Origin: Echinicola vietnamensis DSM 17526
Lineage (GTDB): Bacteria > Bacteroidota > Bacteroidia > Cytophagales > Cyclobacteriaceae
NCBI RefSeq assembly: GCF_000325705.1
Contig: NC_019904.1
Location: 5,005,501 to 5,069,500, forward strand
DNA: 64,000 bases
Direction: 5' to 3'
Below, piece by piece: positions 1-7,857 of this stretch (position 1 is the first letter of the stretch; every line of letters begins with the position of its first letter). Both the position numbers and the translations under genes were made by a program. The notes beneath the pieces were generated by a model. It was not told where the DNA came from and ran no database searches. It saw only the letters and a list, made by a program, of their open reading frames with translations.

Positions 1-352
1 TGTAGCCCAGGTTTTCAGCGGCCACTTCCAGGTAAGAGTCACTTACAAGCTTCTCCATATCCTTACGAATAAGTAGTTCTTTGAGTTGCTCAATTTCCTT
101 TTTTAAGGCTCTGAGCCGGCTTACTTCATCTTGATTTTCCACAAGTATTCGGGTATTCATTAAGTCTTTACGGTCATACTTTCTAATCCATTCATTGATG
201 GTTGAAGAGTTGATACCATAAAGTTTTGCAAGTTGTGCTTTGGAACAATGTCCCTGGCTAAGTTCGTTTAAAACTTTGAGTTTGAAACTCTCGCTGTACC
301 GTCTTACGGTCTTGTCATTTTTATACATATCTACATGTTTAAGTGTAGACAT
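1..352 (-). CDS. IS3-family transposase OrfA-like protein (partial at left edge)
   Basis: Open from an ATG at 352 to the window edge (117 codons visible, the rest lies outside). The N-terminal half reads as a transposase helix-turn-helix: YSESFKLKVLNEL, then AKLYGINSSTINEWIRKY. A leucine-rich coiled coil follows (RLRALKKEIEQLKELLIRK), as in IS3-family OrfA, which binds the element ends and is joined to the DDE catalytic OrfB by programmed frameshifting. OrfB would lie left of the window. The sequence just upstream of the start (TGACCCGTCCTGAAA on the minus strand, ending at 368) looks like the terminal inverted repeat. Family assignment is from motif appearance only. Confidence 0.75.
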   Translation of the reverse strand, partial: MSTLKHVDMYKNDKTVRRYSESFKLKVLNELSQGHCSKAQLAKLYGINSSTINEWIRKYDRKDLMNTRILVENQDEVSRLRALKKEIEQLKELLIRKDMEKLVSDSYLEVAAENLGY

Positions 353-368
353 ATTTCAGGACGGGTCA
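350..368 (-). repeat. Probable terminal inverted repeat of the IS3-like element
   Basis: On the minus strand the 19 bases ending at 368 begin TGACCCGTCCTGAAATATG, with the 5'-TG terminus usual for IS3-family ends, directly upstream of the OrfA start. The element boundary would be 368/369, eight bases from the attC-like palindrome. The opposite end is outside the window, so it could not be matched. Confidence 0.5.
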
Positions 369-376
369 ATACTACC

Positions 377-500
377 GCCAACGGTGAAGTATAAGCGTAG
401 TGCGGGATTAGTAGCACTTCCAGTTTAATCCTATGTTTGTTAATATTCAATTCGTTTAAATTTATCACTTGCGACCACATTACGCTTTTACAATGTTGGC
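377..500. repeat. 124-bp imperfect inverted repeat, attC-like
   Basis: The left end GCCAAC (377-382) is mirrored by GTTGGC (495-500). Inside, TATAAGCGTAGTG on the left mirrors CATTACGCTTTTA on the right with a few mismatches and extra bases, and the middle is unpaired. This architecture (short outer AAC/GTT cores, imperfect inner arms, 57-141 bp) is that of integron attC recombination sites. It lies directly 3' of the ydeI-like gene, where a cassette's attC belongs. The outer cores do not fully fit the RYYYAAC/GTTRRRY consensus and no integrase is in the window, so the assignment is tentative. Confidence 0.5.
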
Positions 501-515
501 ATCTGGCTTTTTCTA

Positions 516-893
516 CTATGTTTCTTTCCATTTGCCTTTTTCCTTGGCTATCTCTATAAATTTTAGTCCGTGTCCTGTCATTAATCCCTGTTCAATCATC
601 CGTTCGGCACGTTCAATATTTCTGTCACTCCAATTGCTCCTTTTTGGATTGCGGAGCGTAAAGGTCAGGTAATAACTTTCTTCATCACGTTTTTTGCAAA
701 GGCTGTCAATCCAACCAAAACACACGGCTTCTTCTGTTGCCTCAATTAAACTGACACAGGCTTTCGTACTATTCTTTTTGTGTAGTATTAACCAAATGGA
801 TTTTTCAGTTTCACAGTTTTCGTTCAACCATTTTCGCCACTCTTTTCTTGTTTTACAATATATGGCTGGTCTGCCGTCTTTCACTTCCATCAT
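516..893 (-). pseudogene. YdeI/OmpD-associated-like protein, C-terminally shortened
   Basis: About 125 residues from MMEVKDGRP. The motifs YCKTRKEWRKWL, EEAVCFGWIDS, TLRNPKRSNWS and ERAERMIEQGLMT are those of the YdeI/OmpD-associated family, whose function is poorly defined. Family members are usually near 190 residues. This one stops soon after the IEIAKEKGKW stretch and lacks the C-terminal OmdA domain. The frame is open upstream to 1052, but that part overlaps IS66 sequence and shows no family similarity, so the ATG at 893 was chosen. The IS66 end lies 19 bases upstream, so the native promoter is probably lost. The stop is 16 bases before the attC-like repeat, as in an integron cassette. 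Confidence 0.65.
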
Positions 894-951
894 TCTGCAG
901 TCTTTTTCTCTGTATCCATCCGACCAACCCCATCTTGGATTGGAAGTATTT

Positions 952-2469
952 TCATTTAGGCCTGTATTCTTCCCAGTTTGAAGGCAGAAGTTTATAAAGA
1001 TCTTTTTGCTTGTGTGATTGTATTCTTTCAAACACGTCCTTGAGCCAATCAAACTCGTTGATTTTATTCTTTTTGCAGCTTGCCATGAAGGAGTACATGG
1101 CAGCGGTCATTTAGGCTGCCTTATGTGAACCGGCAAACAAAAACCCCTTTCGTCCTATAGCCAGTGGCCCGACTGAGTTTTCGACAAGATTATTATCGAT
1201 TTCCATCTGTCCGTGCAAAACATATGCACTTAATCCAGCCCATCTTTTATGTGCGTATGCTATGGCCTGTCCCATCGGGCTTTTGGGCCTGTAGCTGTAC
1301 TGCTTTTCTTCCATCCATTTGTCGAGGTTTTCCAATACAGGCTCCGCATGTTCCTTTCTCAATGCTGTCCGCTGTTGCCAGTCCATCGCCCCATCCCGCA
1401 TCTTTGCTTCAAGGAGGTATAGTTTCTGGATTTCGTCCAGAATATAGTTAGCCTGTACCTCATCATCCTTTACAGCATCCATGAACTTCCTGCGGGCATG
1501 CGCCATACAGAAGGTCAGGTGGATATCCGGGCGGTTACCATAAAGTGAATCATAGACTGTATAGCCATCCGTCTGGATGATGCCCTTAAAATCTGCAAGC
1601 ATTTTCTTGGGACCTGACTGATCCCTGCCCTTTTGGTAATCGAATAATACAAGCCTGTCCACAGGAGCATGATAAAGCCACATGTACCCCTGATGGATAT
1701 TGTTTTTATGATCCCTGTCCAGGACCTTTATCGGTGTCTCATCTACCTGGAGATATTTTTGACTGGTGACTATCAGTCGAAGTAGTTCCCATAGTGGTTT
1801 GAGGTGATCCCAGCCTTTCATGATCCAATCCGATGCACTTGAGGCGGGGATGCGTACACCCATTTTGGTATACTTATCTATCTGCCTGTGGAGAGGCATC
1901 CCATAGACGTATTTGTCAACAGTCATCTGGGCGATTACCGATTCAGAAGGAATCCCTTTTTCTATCACCCTATCAGGAAGTACCCCGATGATGATACCTT
2001 CACCGTTGGCCCTGGCATACTTGGGACGGATATAACGCTTCACGTAGAATGATGCGGGCACAACCTCAAGGACTTCTGTTACTTCCTCGCCTATCCTCAC
2101 GCAGCCTTCGGTAGGCTCGGACGGCTCGATCACCACCTCTTCCCTCCTGAGTTCTTCGGGAAGGTTCATACGTCCCGTTCCTTTTGCCCTTTTTTTTGGA
2201 GTTGGTTTTTCCGCTGTAGAAACTGTTCCGGAAAGTTCTTCCTGTACTGATTTTGTGGTGCCGAGTTCAAAAAGTCCCAACTGGTCGTCACCGACGTTGC
2301 CCTTGCGTTTTTCACTCCTGAACCCAAAAAGGTGCCTGCGGAGCTTGTCGAGTTCGGACTGTTGGTCAGAGATGACCTCTTCTTTTCTGAGCAGGGCTTC
2401 TTCTTTTTCAGATATGGTCAACAGGGCTTCTTTATACAGTTTTTTGTAGTCTTTCCCCCCGTTTTCCAT
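952..2469 (-). pseudogene. tnpC: IS66-family transposase TnpC with an in-frame stop
   Basis: Starts at 2469 with a coiled coil (YKEALLTISEKEEALLRKEE) and the DKLRRHLFGFRSEK motif. The DDE catalytic core follows: YLQVDETPIKVL, IQTDGYTVYDSL and EIDNNLVENSVGPLAIGRKG. After GSHKAA a TAA at 1111-1113 interrupts the frame, but translation continues in the same frame with the conserved IS66 C-terminus (AAMYSFMASCKKNKINEFDW, then LLPSNWEEYRPK) to a TGA at 952-954. A single CAA-to-TAA change would explain it. The rebuilt length, about 504 residues, is normal. The stop removes roughly the last 52 residues, probably inactivating the protein unless read through. Confidence 0.9.
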
Positions 2470-2543
2470 GATATAAAGATACCATAAAAAAATGGCTTTG
2501 AATACATTTACAGGCTGTTTTTACACCCAAAAGAGTACTTTTT

Positions 2544-2837
2544 TTACACTCTTTTTAAGGCGTCATAGCGCTTCCTGTAGCTCACCGATTCAAGCCTTAC
2601 CCCCTGTAGGAGAAGGCTCAATTGACGGCTTGTGATTGCGTTTCCAGAGAGTACTGGACATTCAAAAGTACCCTTTTCGAGCTTTTTGATATACATGGCA
2701 AAACCGTCTTTATCCCACTGAAGTATGCGGATCTGGTTTGACCGTTTACCGATAAAAACAAAAACATCCCCATTCATCGGGTCAAAGCCAAGTTTGTTCC
2801 GGTCCAGGCCTGAAAGCGAGTTGATACCGAAGCGCAT
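2544..2837 (-). CDS. tnpB: IS66-family accessory protein TnpB, N-terminally shortened
   Basis: 97 residues: MRFGINSLSGLDRNKLGFDP, NGDVFVFIGKRSNQIRILQWDKDG, YIKKLEKGTF. This is the IS66 Orf2/TnpB family, needed for IS66 transposition but of unclear biochemistry. Complete TnpB proteins have about 18 more residues before the conserved DMR. Here the protein begins at that point because the start codon lies in the palindrome that joins the two elements. The gene is 74 bases upstream of the broken tnpC on the same strand. Its rightward partner at 2860 is truncated at the homologous residue. Confidence 0.85.
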   Translation of the reverse strand: MRFGINSLSGLDRNKLGFDPMNGDVFVFIGKRSNQIRILQWDKDGFAMYIKKLEKGTFECPVLSGNAITSRQLSLLLQGVRLESVSYRKRYDALKRV

Positions 2838-2865
2838 GTAATGTAAAATTTTACATTACATGCGC
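2832..2865. repeat. Perfect 34-bp palindrome joining the two IS66 halves
   Basis: The left arm GCGCATGTAATGTAAAA (2832-2848) is followed at once by its exact reverse complement (2849-2865), with no spacer. Each arm contains the ATG of one of the two divergent tnpB genes. The symmetry stops exactly where the coding sequences diverge. Such a spacerless palindrome can extrude as a cruciform and marks the junction of the inverted fusion. Confidence 0.9.
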
Positions 2866-3150
2866 AAAAGTTTCGATGGGCTTCAGGGACTGGTCAGCTC
2901 CCATACCGACAGGGATCCCCTCTCGGGAGATGTCTTTGTTTTCCTCAACAAGTCCAGGACACTGATCAAGCTGCTGCACTGGGAGCACGGCGGTTTTGTG
3001 CTGTACTATAAGAGGCTGGAAAAAGGGACCTTTGTGCCCCCTTCGCCCTGGGAGGGGTGGACGGTCAGCTGGCCGGAACTGGTACTGATGGTAGAGGGCA
3101 TCAAAGTGGAAAGGTCAAGACAGTCGCCCCGCTACGTGCACGGAAGGTAA
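2860..3150 (+). CDS. tnpB: IS66-family accessory protein TnpB, N-terminally shortened
   Basis: 96 residues beginning MRKSFDGLQGLVSSHTDRDP and continuing SGDVFVFLNKSRTLIKLLHW and YYKRLEKGTF, which matches IS66 TnpB from its conserved DMRKSFDGL block onward. The usual first ~18 residues are absent because the gene begins inside the junction palindrome. Base composition is markedly GC-richer than the leftward element and the host genes, which argues for a separate origin. The cognate tnpC follows after about 170 bases. Whether this shortened form works is unknown. Confidence 0.85.
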   Translation: MRKSFDGLQGLVSSHTDRDPLSGDVFVFLNKSRTLIKLLHWEHGGFVLYYKRLEKGTFVPPSPWEGWTVSWPELVLMVEGIKVERSRQSPRYVHGR

Positions 3151-3322
3151 AAAAAACACCTGACCGTGGTTCAGTTTTTTTCAGGGGCAACCGCCCCTGT
3201 ATCCATTAATGGGGTGTTTTGGTTCCCGTCTGTTCAAAATACTCTCCTGAAGCCGTTTTTTCCACCGGGCCTGTGGAAAAATAATCCATGGAAGACCGCC
3301 AGTGATGTATTATTTTCGGGGC

Positions 3323-4867
3323 ATGTCAAAACCGCTCGACCAGTTGACCAAAGCAGAACTGATTTCCCTTTTGGAAAAAAAGGAACTGGAATCGGTACGC
3401 CGGCTGGAGGAAAAAGAGCAGGAGATCGAGCGTCTGCGTGGGATTGTCGACCGTTTTGCCCGCCTGGCCTTTGCCCAGAAGCGGGAACGCTTTGAGGCCA
3501 ACAGGGACCAGCTTCCCCTTCCCTTTGGAGCGGATCCCGTAAAGGAGGAGCAACAAGGAGAGGAGCTGGGCAAAAAGATCGGGTACATCAGAAAGAAACA
3601 GCCCAGGGAGAGCCATCCCGGAAGACACCCGCTTCCCGGCCACCTTCCCGTGGAAGAAATCGAGATCCACCCCGAAGTCGACCTTTCGGAGATGGAATGC
3701 ATAGGTTCGGAGGTGACCGAGGAGCTGGACTATGTCCCTGCAAAACTTGTTGTCAGAAGATACATACGCTACAAGTACGTGCCAAAGCAAAAAACCGGCA
3801 GCACGAAGGTAGAGATAGGGACCCTTCCCTCGAGGTTCATCGAAAAGGGGATTGCGGGGACAGGCCTTCTGGCCAGCATCCTGACCGACAAATATGTGGA
3901 CCACCTGCCGCTTTACAGGCAGCTGCAGCGCTTCAAAAGGGAAAAGATCCCGATAGCGGCATCCACCATGGACGGCTGGGTCCGTCAGAGCCTTGACCGG
4001 CTGGAAATCCTGTATGATTGCCTGCTGGAGGATACCCGTTCCAAGGGCTACCTCCAGGTGGACGAATCGACCATAAAGGTATTGGACGGCGAAAAAAAGC
4101 AGGCCGCCCACCTGGGATACTATTGGGTATACCATAACCCGATGGACGGTACGGTATTGTTCGATTACCAGAAGGGCCGCGGGGGCAAGGCCCCGGAAAG
4201 GATGCTGAAGGACTTCAGGGGGTACCTGCAGACCGACGGCTACAAGGTGTATGAATGCTACGGCAGCCGGAAGGAGGTTACCCACCTTGCCTGCTGGGCC
4301 CATGCCAGAAGGGAATTCTTCGAGGCCAAGAACAATGATGCCAAAAGGGCCGAGACGGCATTGCTGTTCATCCAGAAACTCTATGGGGTGGAAGCCCATT
4401 GCCGCGAAAAGGGGCTGGATGCGGACCAGAGAAAGGCCTACCGCCTTGACCACGCCCTGCCGGTGCTCAACGGCTTCGCCGAATGGTTCAAGGCCGAACT
4501 GCCCAATGTGCTCCCGAAAAGTGCCATGGGAAAGGCCATGCTCTATTCCATGAACCGATGGGCAGAGCTGTGCAACTACCTCCTGGACGGCAACCTGGAG
4601 ATCGACAACAACCTGATCGAAAACACCATCAGGCCACTGGCACTGGGAAGGAAAAACTACCTGTTCGCCGGCTCACATAAAGGTGCCGAAAGAGCGGCCA
4701 TAGCCTACTCCTTCTTTGCCATGTGCAAGAAAGAGGACATCAACCCCTATGAGTGGCTCAAATATGTCATGGACAACATCATGGACACCAACCACAGGGA
4801 TATCAGAAAACTATATCCACGAAACTACAAAATGAAAATCCTCAAATTACAAGGACGGGATTGCTAG
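3323..4867 (+). CDS. tnpC: IS66-family transposase TnpC, full length
   Basis: About 514 residues from MSKPLDQLTKAELISLLEKK; an in-frame ATG at 3305 or GTG at 3302 would add 6-7 residues. Order: N-terminal coiled coil (residues ~10-45), zinc-finger/linker region, then the IS66 DDE core with YLQVDESTIKVLD, LQTDGYKVYECYG and EIDNNLIENTIRPLALGRKN. The C-terminal IS66 tail is complete (SFFAMCKKEDINPYEWL), unlike the leftward copy. It ends 9 bases before the element terminus. This DDE enzyme could still mobilise the fused unit if two right ends can be paired. GC-rich compared with the surrounding genome. Confidence 0.92.
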   Translation: MSKPLDQLTKAELISLLEKKELESVRRLEEKEQEIERLRGIVDRFARLAFAQKRERFEANRDQLPLPFGADPVKEEQQGEELGKKIGYIRKKQPRESHPGRHPLPGHLPVEEIEIHPEVDLSEMECIGSEVTEELDYVPAKLVVRRYIRYKYVPKQKTGSTKVEIGTLPSRFIEKGIAGTGLLASILTDKYVDHLPLYRQLQRFKREKIPIAASTMDGWVRQSLDRLEILYDCLLEDTRSKGYLQVDESTIKVLDGEKKQAAHLGYYWVYHNPMDGTVLFDYQKGRGGKAPERMLKDFRGYLQTDGYKVYECYGSRKEVTHLACWAHARREFFEAKNNDAKRAETALLFIQKLYGVEAHCREKGLDADQRKAYRLDHALPVLNGFAEWFKAELPNVLPKSAMGKAMLYSMNRWAELCNYLLDGNLEIDNNLIENTIRPLALGRKNYLFAGSHKGAERAAIAYSFFAMCKKEDINPYEWLKYVMDNIMDTNHRDIRKLYPRNYKMKILKLQGRDC

Positions 4868-4876
4868 GGGGGATAC

Positions 4877-5251
4877 AGTTAATCTAACATTTCCTTTTCA
4901 TCCAAAATAGAGCTCGATCAACATAACGCCAGCTCCAGCTGACGGGACGATCAACAATTATTCTGAGTATTGATTTCATCAGAAAGTTTCAAAATCATCA
5001 TCAAATCTTCCGCAAACCGGTTCGAAACAAACAACAAGCTGTCAACATTTTGACACAGTAGATAGTGTTATTCACTCATCCTCCCAATAATACCACTCCA
5101 AATCCTCATAAAATTGGTTCGAGAAAAGTTTATGAAGGACACGAAAAAGCCATTTACAGAACGTAAAGGGCTTTTTTATTGGATTTGCGAATAGAATGGC
5201 GAGATGTTTTAAAACACACGATAAGCTACCCTCATTCCATGGGTTTTAATC
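4877..5251. other. Intergenic stretch between IS66 and IS982
   Basis: No gene supported. It holds the terminator at 5144-5177 and, before IS982 arrived, would have been the 3' flank of the symporter gene at 6382. The rest shows no recognisable structure. Confidence 0.6.
5144..5177 (-). terminator. Terminator of the polysaccharide locus, now displaced
   Basis: Stem AAAAAGCC-TTTAC pairs with GTAAA-GGCTTTTTT with one mismatch around a short loop, and both sides carry A/T runs, so it could work in either direction. In the reconstructed pre-insertion sequence it lies about 70 bases beyond the symporter stop codon. It is now separated from that gene by the whole IS982 copy. Confidence 0.7.
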
Positions 5252-5256
5252 AATTA

Positions 5257-6387
5257 ACCTGAGTTCGATTTTAAAACAGGGCTATTTGGTTAGTTTGGAC
5301 TGTTTGGTATTTGATTGCGGGCTTTTTAGGGAAAAATGAGTAGGCAATGAGTCCTGAAATCATGTTGGTGATGAAATTTCCAAAAGAGCGGTGCCTGGAA
5401 TGTTCGATCTGACACATGTTTTTCAATTCATCATTTACCGTTTCAATAACAGATCGTTTTCTGAGCATGATTTTGTCCTTCATTTCCATAAGGACATTCT
5501 TCATATTATTCCTAATATTGGCAATTAGGTGAAGCCCGTCTGAAAACAACAATTCGGTCAAATCCTTTGAAACATAGCCTTTGTCCGCATATAATTTCCC
5601 CTTTAGGTTATTTACGAAACTTTTGTTCCTAAGCGGCTCCCTGTCATCAACATTGGCCTGGGTGACCACAAAGTTTAACAGCTCCCCTTTGTCATTGATG
5701 ACCAGGTGGAGCTTGAAGCCGAAGAAATATCCCATGGTGGATTTGCCCACCTGGGCAATATCTTTGAAAACCTTGTTCCTTTTTATCCTTTTGTTTTTGC
5801 ATACCCTGATCGGAGTTGAGTCGATAAACGCAATACCTGTCCCCTCTCCTAAACAACAGGTTTTCAGGAATATAGTCATCGGAAGGGTGGCGGATTGCAT
5901 CAGTTCAACAAACCTGTTGTAGGAAACGGTCTGGGGGAAAAGGTGTTTTTTATGGACTTTGATAAAATAGAGATAAAAGTGTTTCATGTTTCGGAATCCC
6001 CCGGTATGGAACATCACCATAATGGTAATGACTTCGCTCAGGCTCATTCTGGGCCTTCTCTTGGGCCTGTTTCCAAGAATATGTTTTTCAGTGGATTTTT
6101 CAAATTGGATGCAGAATTCATCGATAAGATAGAAAATTTCGGTAATTTTGGAGTCAGTTAAGGTCATGTTTTAGTAGTTAATGTATTGAACTTCAACACT
6201 TTAATATAACGAAAAAACATGGCTTTTTCTATGTTTCTAATTATAGTTTTTAATTAAATACATAGAAAATATTATCTATATATGTGAATTTTTTTATAAA
6301 ATAAATTTTAACATTAATTTTTGTGTTATTCTTGCTTGAACGTTTCTTGGCGGACAATTTATGGGGAATTATTAATCGAACTCAGGT
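5257..6387. mobile_element. IS982-family insertion sequence, intact
   Basis: The terminal inverted repeats ACCTGAGTTCGATT (from 5257) and AATCGAACTCAGGT (to 6387) match over 14 bases. The 5-bp direct repeats AATTA flank both ends (5252-5256 and 6388-6392), as expected of a target-site duplication. The element is about 1.13 kb with one full transposase gene. The stretch 6168-6387 between the gene start and the right end is very AT-rich and presumably carries the promoter. Intact ends, flanking repeats and gene suggest a fairly recent insertion. Confidence 0.88.
5271..6167 (-). CDS. IS982-family transposase
   Basis: 298 residues, normal length for the family. Recognisable blocks: KITEIFYLIDEFC at the N-terminus, MSLSEVITIMVMFHTGGFRN, FPQTVSYNRFVELMQ, then the DDE core: FIDSTPIRVC (first Asp), KLYADKGYVSKDL (second Asp) and RSVIETVNDELKN (Glu). 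It catalyses transposition of the surrounding element. The stop codon lies just inside the left inverted repeat. No frameshift or missing catalytic residue is seen. Confidence 0.95.
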   Translation of the reverse strand: MTLTDSKITEIFYLIDEFCIQFEKSTEKHILGNRPKRRPRMSLSEVITIMVMFHTGGFRNMKHFYLYFIKVHKKHLFPQTVSYNRFVELMQSATLPMTIFLKTCCLGEGTGIAFIDSTPIRVCKNKRIKRNKVFKDIAQVGKSTMGYFFGFKLHLVINDKGELLNFVVTQANVDDREPLRNKSFVNNLKGKLYADKGYVSKDLTELLFSDGLHLIANIRNNMKNVLMEMKDKIMLRKRSVIETVNDELKNMCQIEHSRHRSFGNFITNMISGLIAYSFFPKKPAIKYQTVQTNQIALF

Positions 6388-7857
6388 AATTAATACTTTA
6401 GAAAATACATCAGCTTCAAAATTCCAAAAGGCATCTAAAAGGTAGTAGCTCACAATTGTAACCAAAAGAATAGAAAAAATATTCATCCAGAAACCAGCCT
6501 TAACCATGTCTGGAATTTTCAAATAGCCTGAACCAAACACCACGGCATTTGGTGGAGTGGCCACAGGAAGCATAAATGCACAAGAGGCAGCAACAGTTAC
6601 TGGAACCATCAACATAAATGGATGTGCATTAAAAGACATGGCCAATGGCGCCAATACCGGCAAAATCATGGCTGTGGTGGCCAAATTGGAAGTGATTTCT
6701 GTAAGAAAATTGACCATGGCGACCAAAATCAATATCATCAGTATCATGGACATGCCATTCATCTGTCCCATCTTTCCGGCAATCCACTCCGCAAGACCTG
6801 TAATACCAAAACCCTTGGCCAAAGCCATTCCTCCACCAAAAAGTAAAATAATGCCCCATGGGAGTTTTACAGCCTCTTCCCAATTGATCAGTTTTCTCTT
6901 CCCGCTTTTACTTGGCAAAACAAACAAAGTAATGGCAGCCATCAATGCAATCACGGCATCGTCAATACCCGGAAGCAACCTTTGGATAAAGGACCTTAGT
7001 ATCCATGCCGCTGCTGTTAAGGCAAATATGATCAGCACCCATTTTTCTTCAAAACTTATTTTGCCCAAGGCCTTCAACATTTTATTGATCTCCTGTTTTC
7101 CCCCTGGAAAATCCACCTTTTTACAGTCGAACGCATAAGTGGTCAGGTATTTCCAACAAATGATCAGCAATAGCATGCTTAAAGGAAAACCAAATTTCAT
7201 CCAATCAAGAAAGCTCAGTTTCACATCATATAATTCTTCTATAATCCCTGCCAGTACCAAATTTGGGGGCGTGCCGATCAATGTGGCAAAACCGCCAATA
7301 GAAGCACTGTAGGCAATCGCCAACATTAAAGCTTTCCCCACCTCTTTTTCCCTGTTATCAGGATAGATATCACTCACTTTTGCAAATTGATTGACAATGG
7401 CCATCCCTATGGGCAGCATCATCACAGCAGTGGCTGTATTGGAGATCCACATGGACAAGAAGGCCGTCGCAAGCATAAAACCCAGCATAATACTGTTCAT
7501 ATTGGAACCGATCAGGGAAATGATGATCAGGGCAATACGTTGGTGTAAGCCCCACCTTTCAATGGCCAGGGCCAAGATAAACCCTCCCATATAAAGAAAA
7601 ATATACTTATGACCATATGCCTCGGTAGTAATACCGATTTCTACCGCTCCCGTTATTGGAAATAAAACAATAGGAAGTAATGCCGTCACAGCTATGGGGA
7701 CTGCTTCCGCTATCCACCAAATGGCCATCCATAGCGTCACCGCTAACACCTTCAAAGCCTCCTCACTCATGCCACTTGGAGGATCCAACAAAATCAACCC
7801 GATAAAAACCATTGGGCCTAGAATAAGTGACCACTTTTTACTGAAAGTTTTTCCCAT
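6382..7857 (-). CDS. DASS/SLC13-family sodium-coupled anion symporter
   Basis: 491 residues with 11 or more hydrophobic segments. Two signature SNT-type motifs are visible: SNTATAVMMLP near residue 139 and TSNLATTAMILP near 384, which line the Na+/anion site in SLC13/DASS carriers (di- and tricarboxylates, sulfate). It is the last gene of the polysaccharide locus. Its ATG overlaps the stop of the esterase gene by one base (TAATG), suggesting coupled translation. The present C-terminus KVLIT and the TGA are partly supplied by the IS982 end. Removing the IS gives KVLID and a TAA, so only one residue changed. The substrate is inferred, perhaps an acidic product of glycan breakdown. Confidence 0.88.
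   Translation of the reverse strand: MGKTFSKKWSLILGPMVFIGLILLDPPSGMSEEALKVLAVTLWMAIWWIAEAVPIAVTALLPIVLFPITGAVEIGITTEAYGHKYIFLYMGGFILALAIERWGLHQRIALIIISLIGSNMNSIMLGFMLATAFLSMWISNTATAVMMLPIGMAIVNQFAKVSDIYPDNREKEVGKALMLAIAYSASIGGFATLIGTPPNLVLAGIIEELYDVKLSFLDWMKFGFPLSMLLLIICWKYLTTYAFDCKKVDFPGGKQEINKMLKALGKISFEEKWVLIIFALTAAAWILRSFIQRLLPGIDDAVIALMAAITLFVLPSKSGKRKLINWEEAVKLPWGIILLFGGGMALAKGFGITGLAEWIAGKMGQMNGMSMILMILILVAMVNFLTEITSNLATTAMILPVLAPLAMSFNAHPFMLMVPVTVAASCAFMLPVATPPNAVVFGSGYLKIPDMVKAGFWMNIFSILLVTIVSYYLLDAFWNFEADVFSKVLIT

Larger units (their letters stand above)
912..4876. mobile_element. Head-to-head fusion of two IS66-family elements
   Basis: Two IS66 tnpB-tnpC pairs point outward from a perfect palindrome at 2832-2865. 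Both outer ends carry related termini: GTATCCATCCGACCAACCCC starting at 912, and the mirrored form ending GGGGGGATAC at 4876. These look like two right ends. Neither half has tnpA, a left end or the first ~18 codons of tnpB. The left half is AT-richer and the right half clearly GC-richer, so they are different elements rather than a duplication. The flanking 8-mers (904-911 and 4877-4884) do not match, so there is no target-site duplication. One catalytic gene is broken and the other intact. Confidence 0.75.

Noticed and set aside
331..531. 66-codon minus-strand frame across the attC-like repeat
   Set aside because: It lies almost wholly inside the inverted repeat, and the other arm gives a similar peptide from the opposite strand, so it is a by-product of the palindrome.
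904..4884. Target-site duplication around the fused IS66 unit
   Set aside because: The two flanking 8-mers do not match, so no duplication can be claimed.
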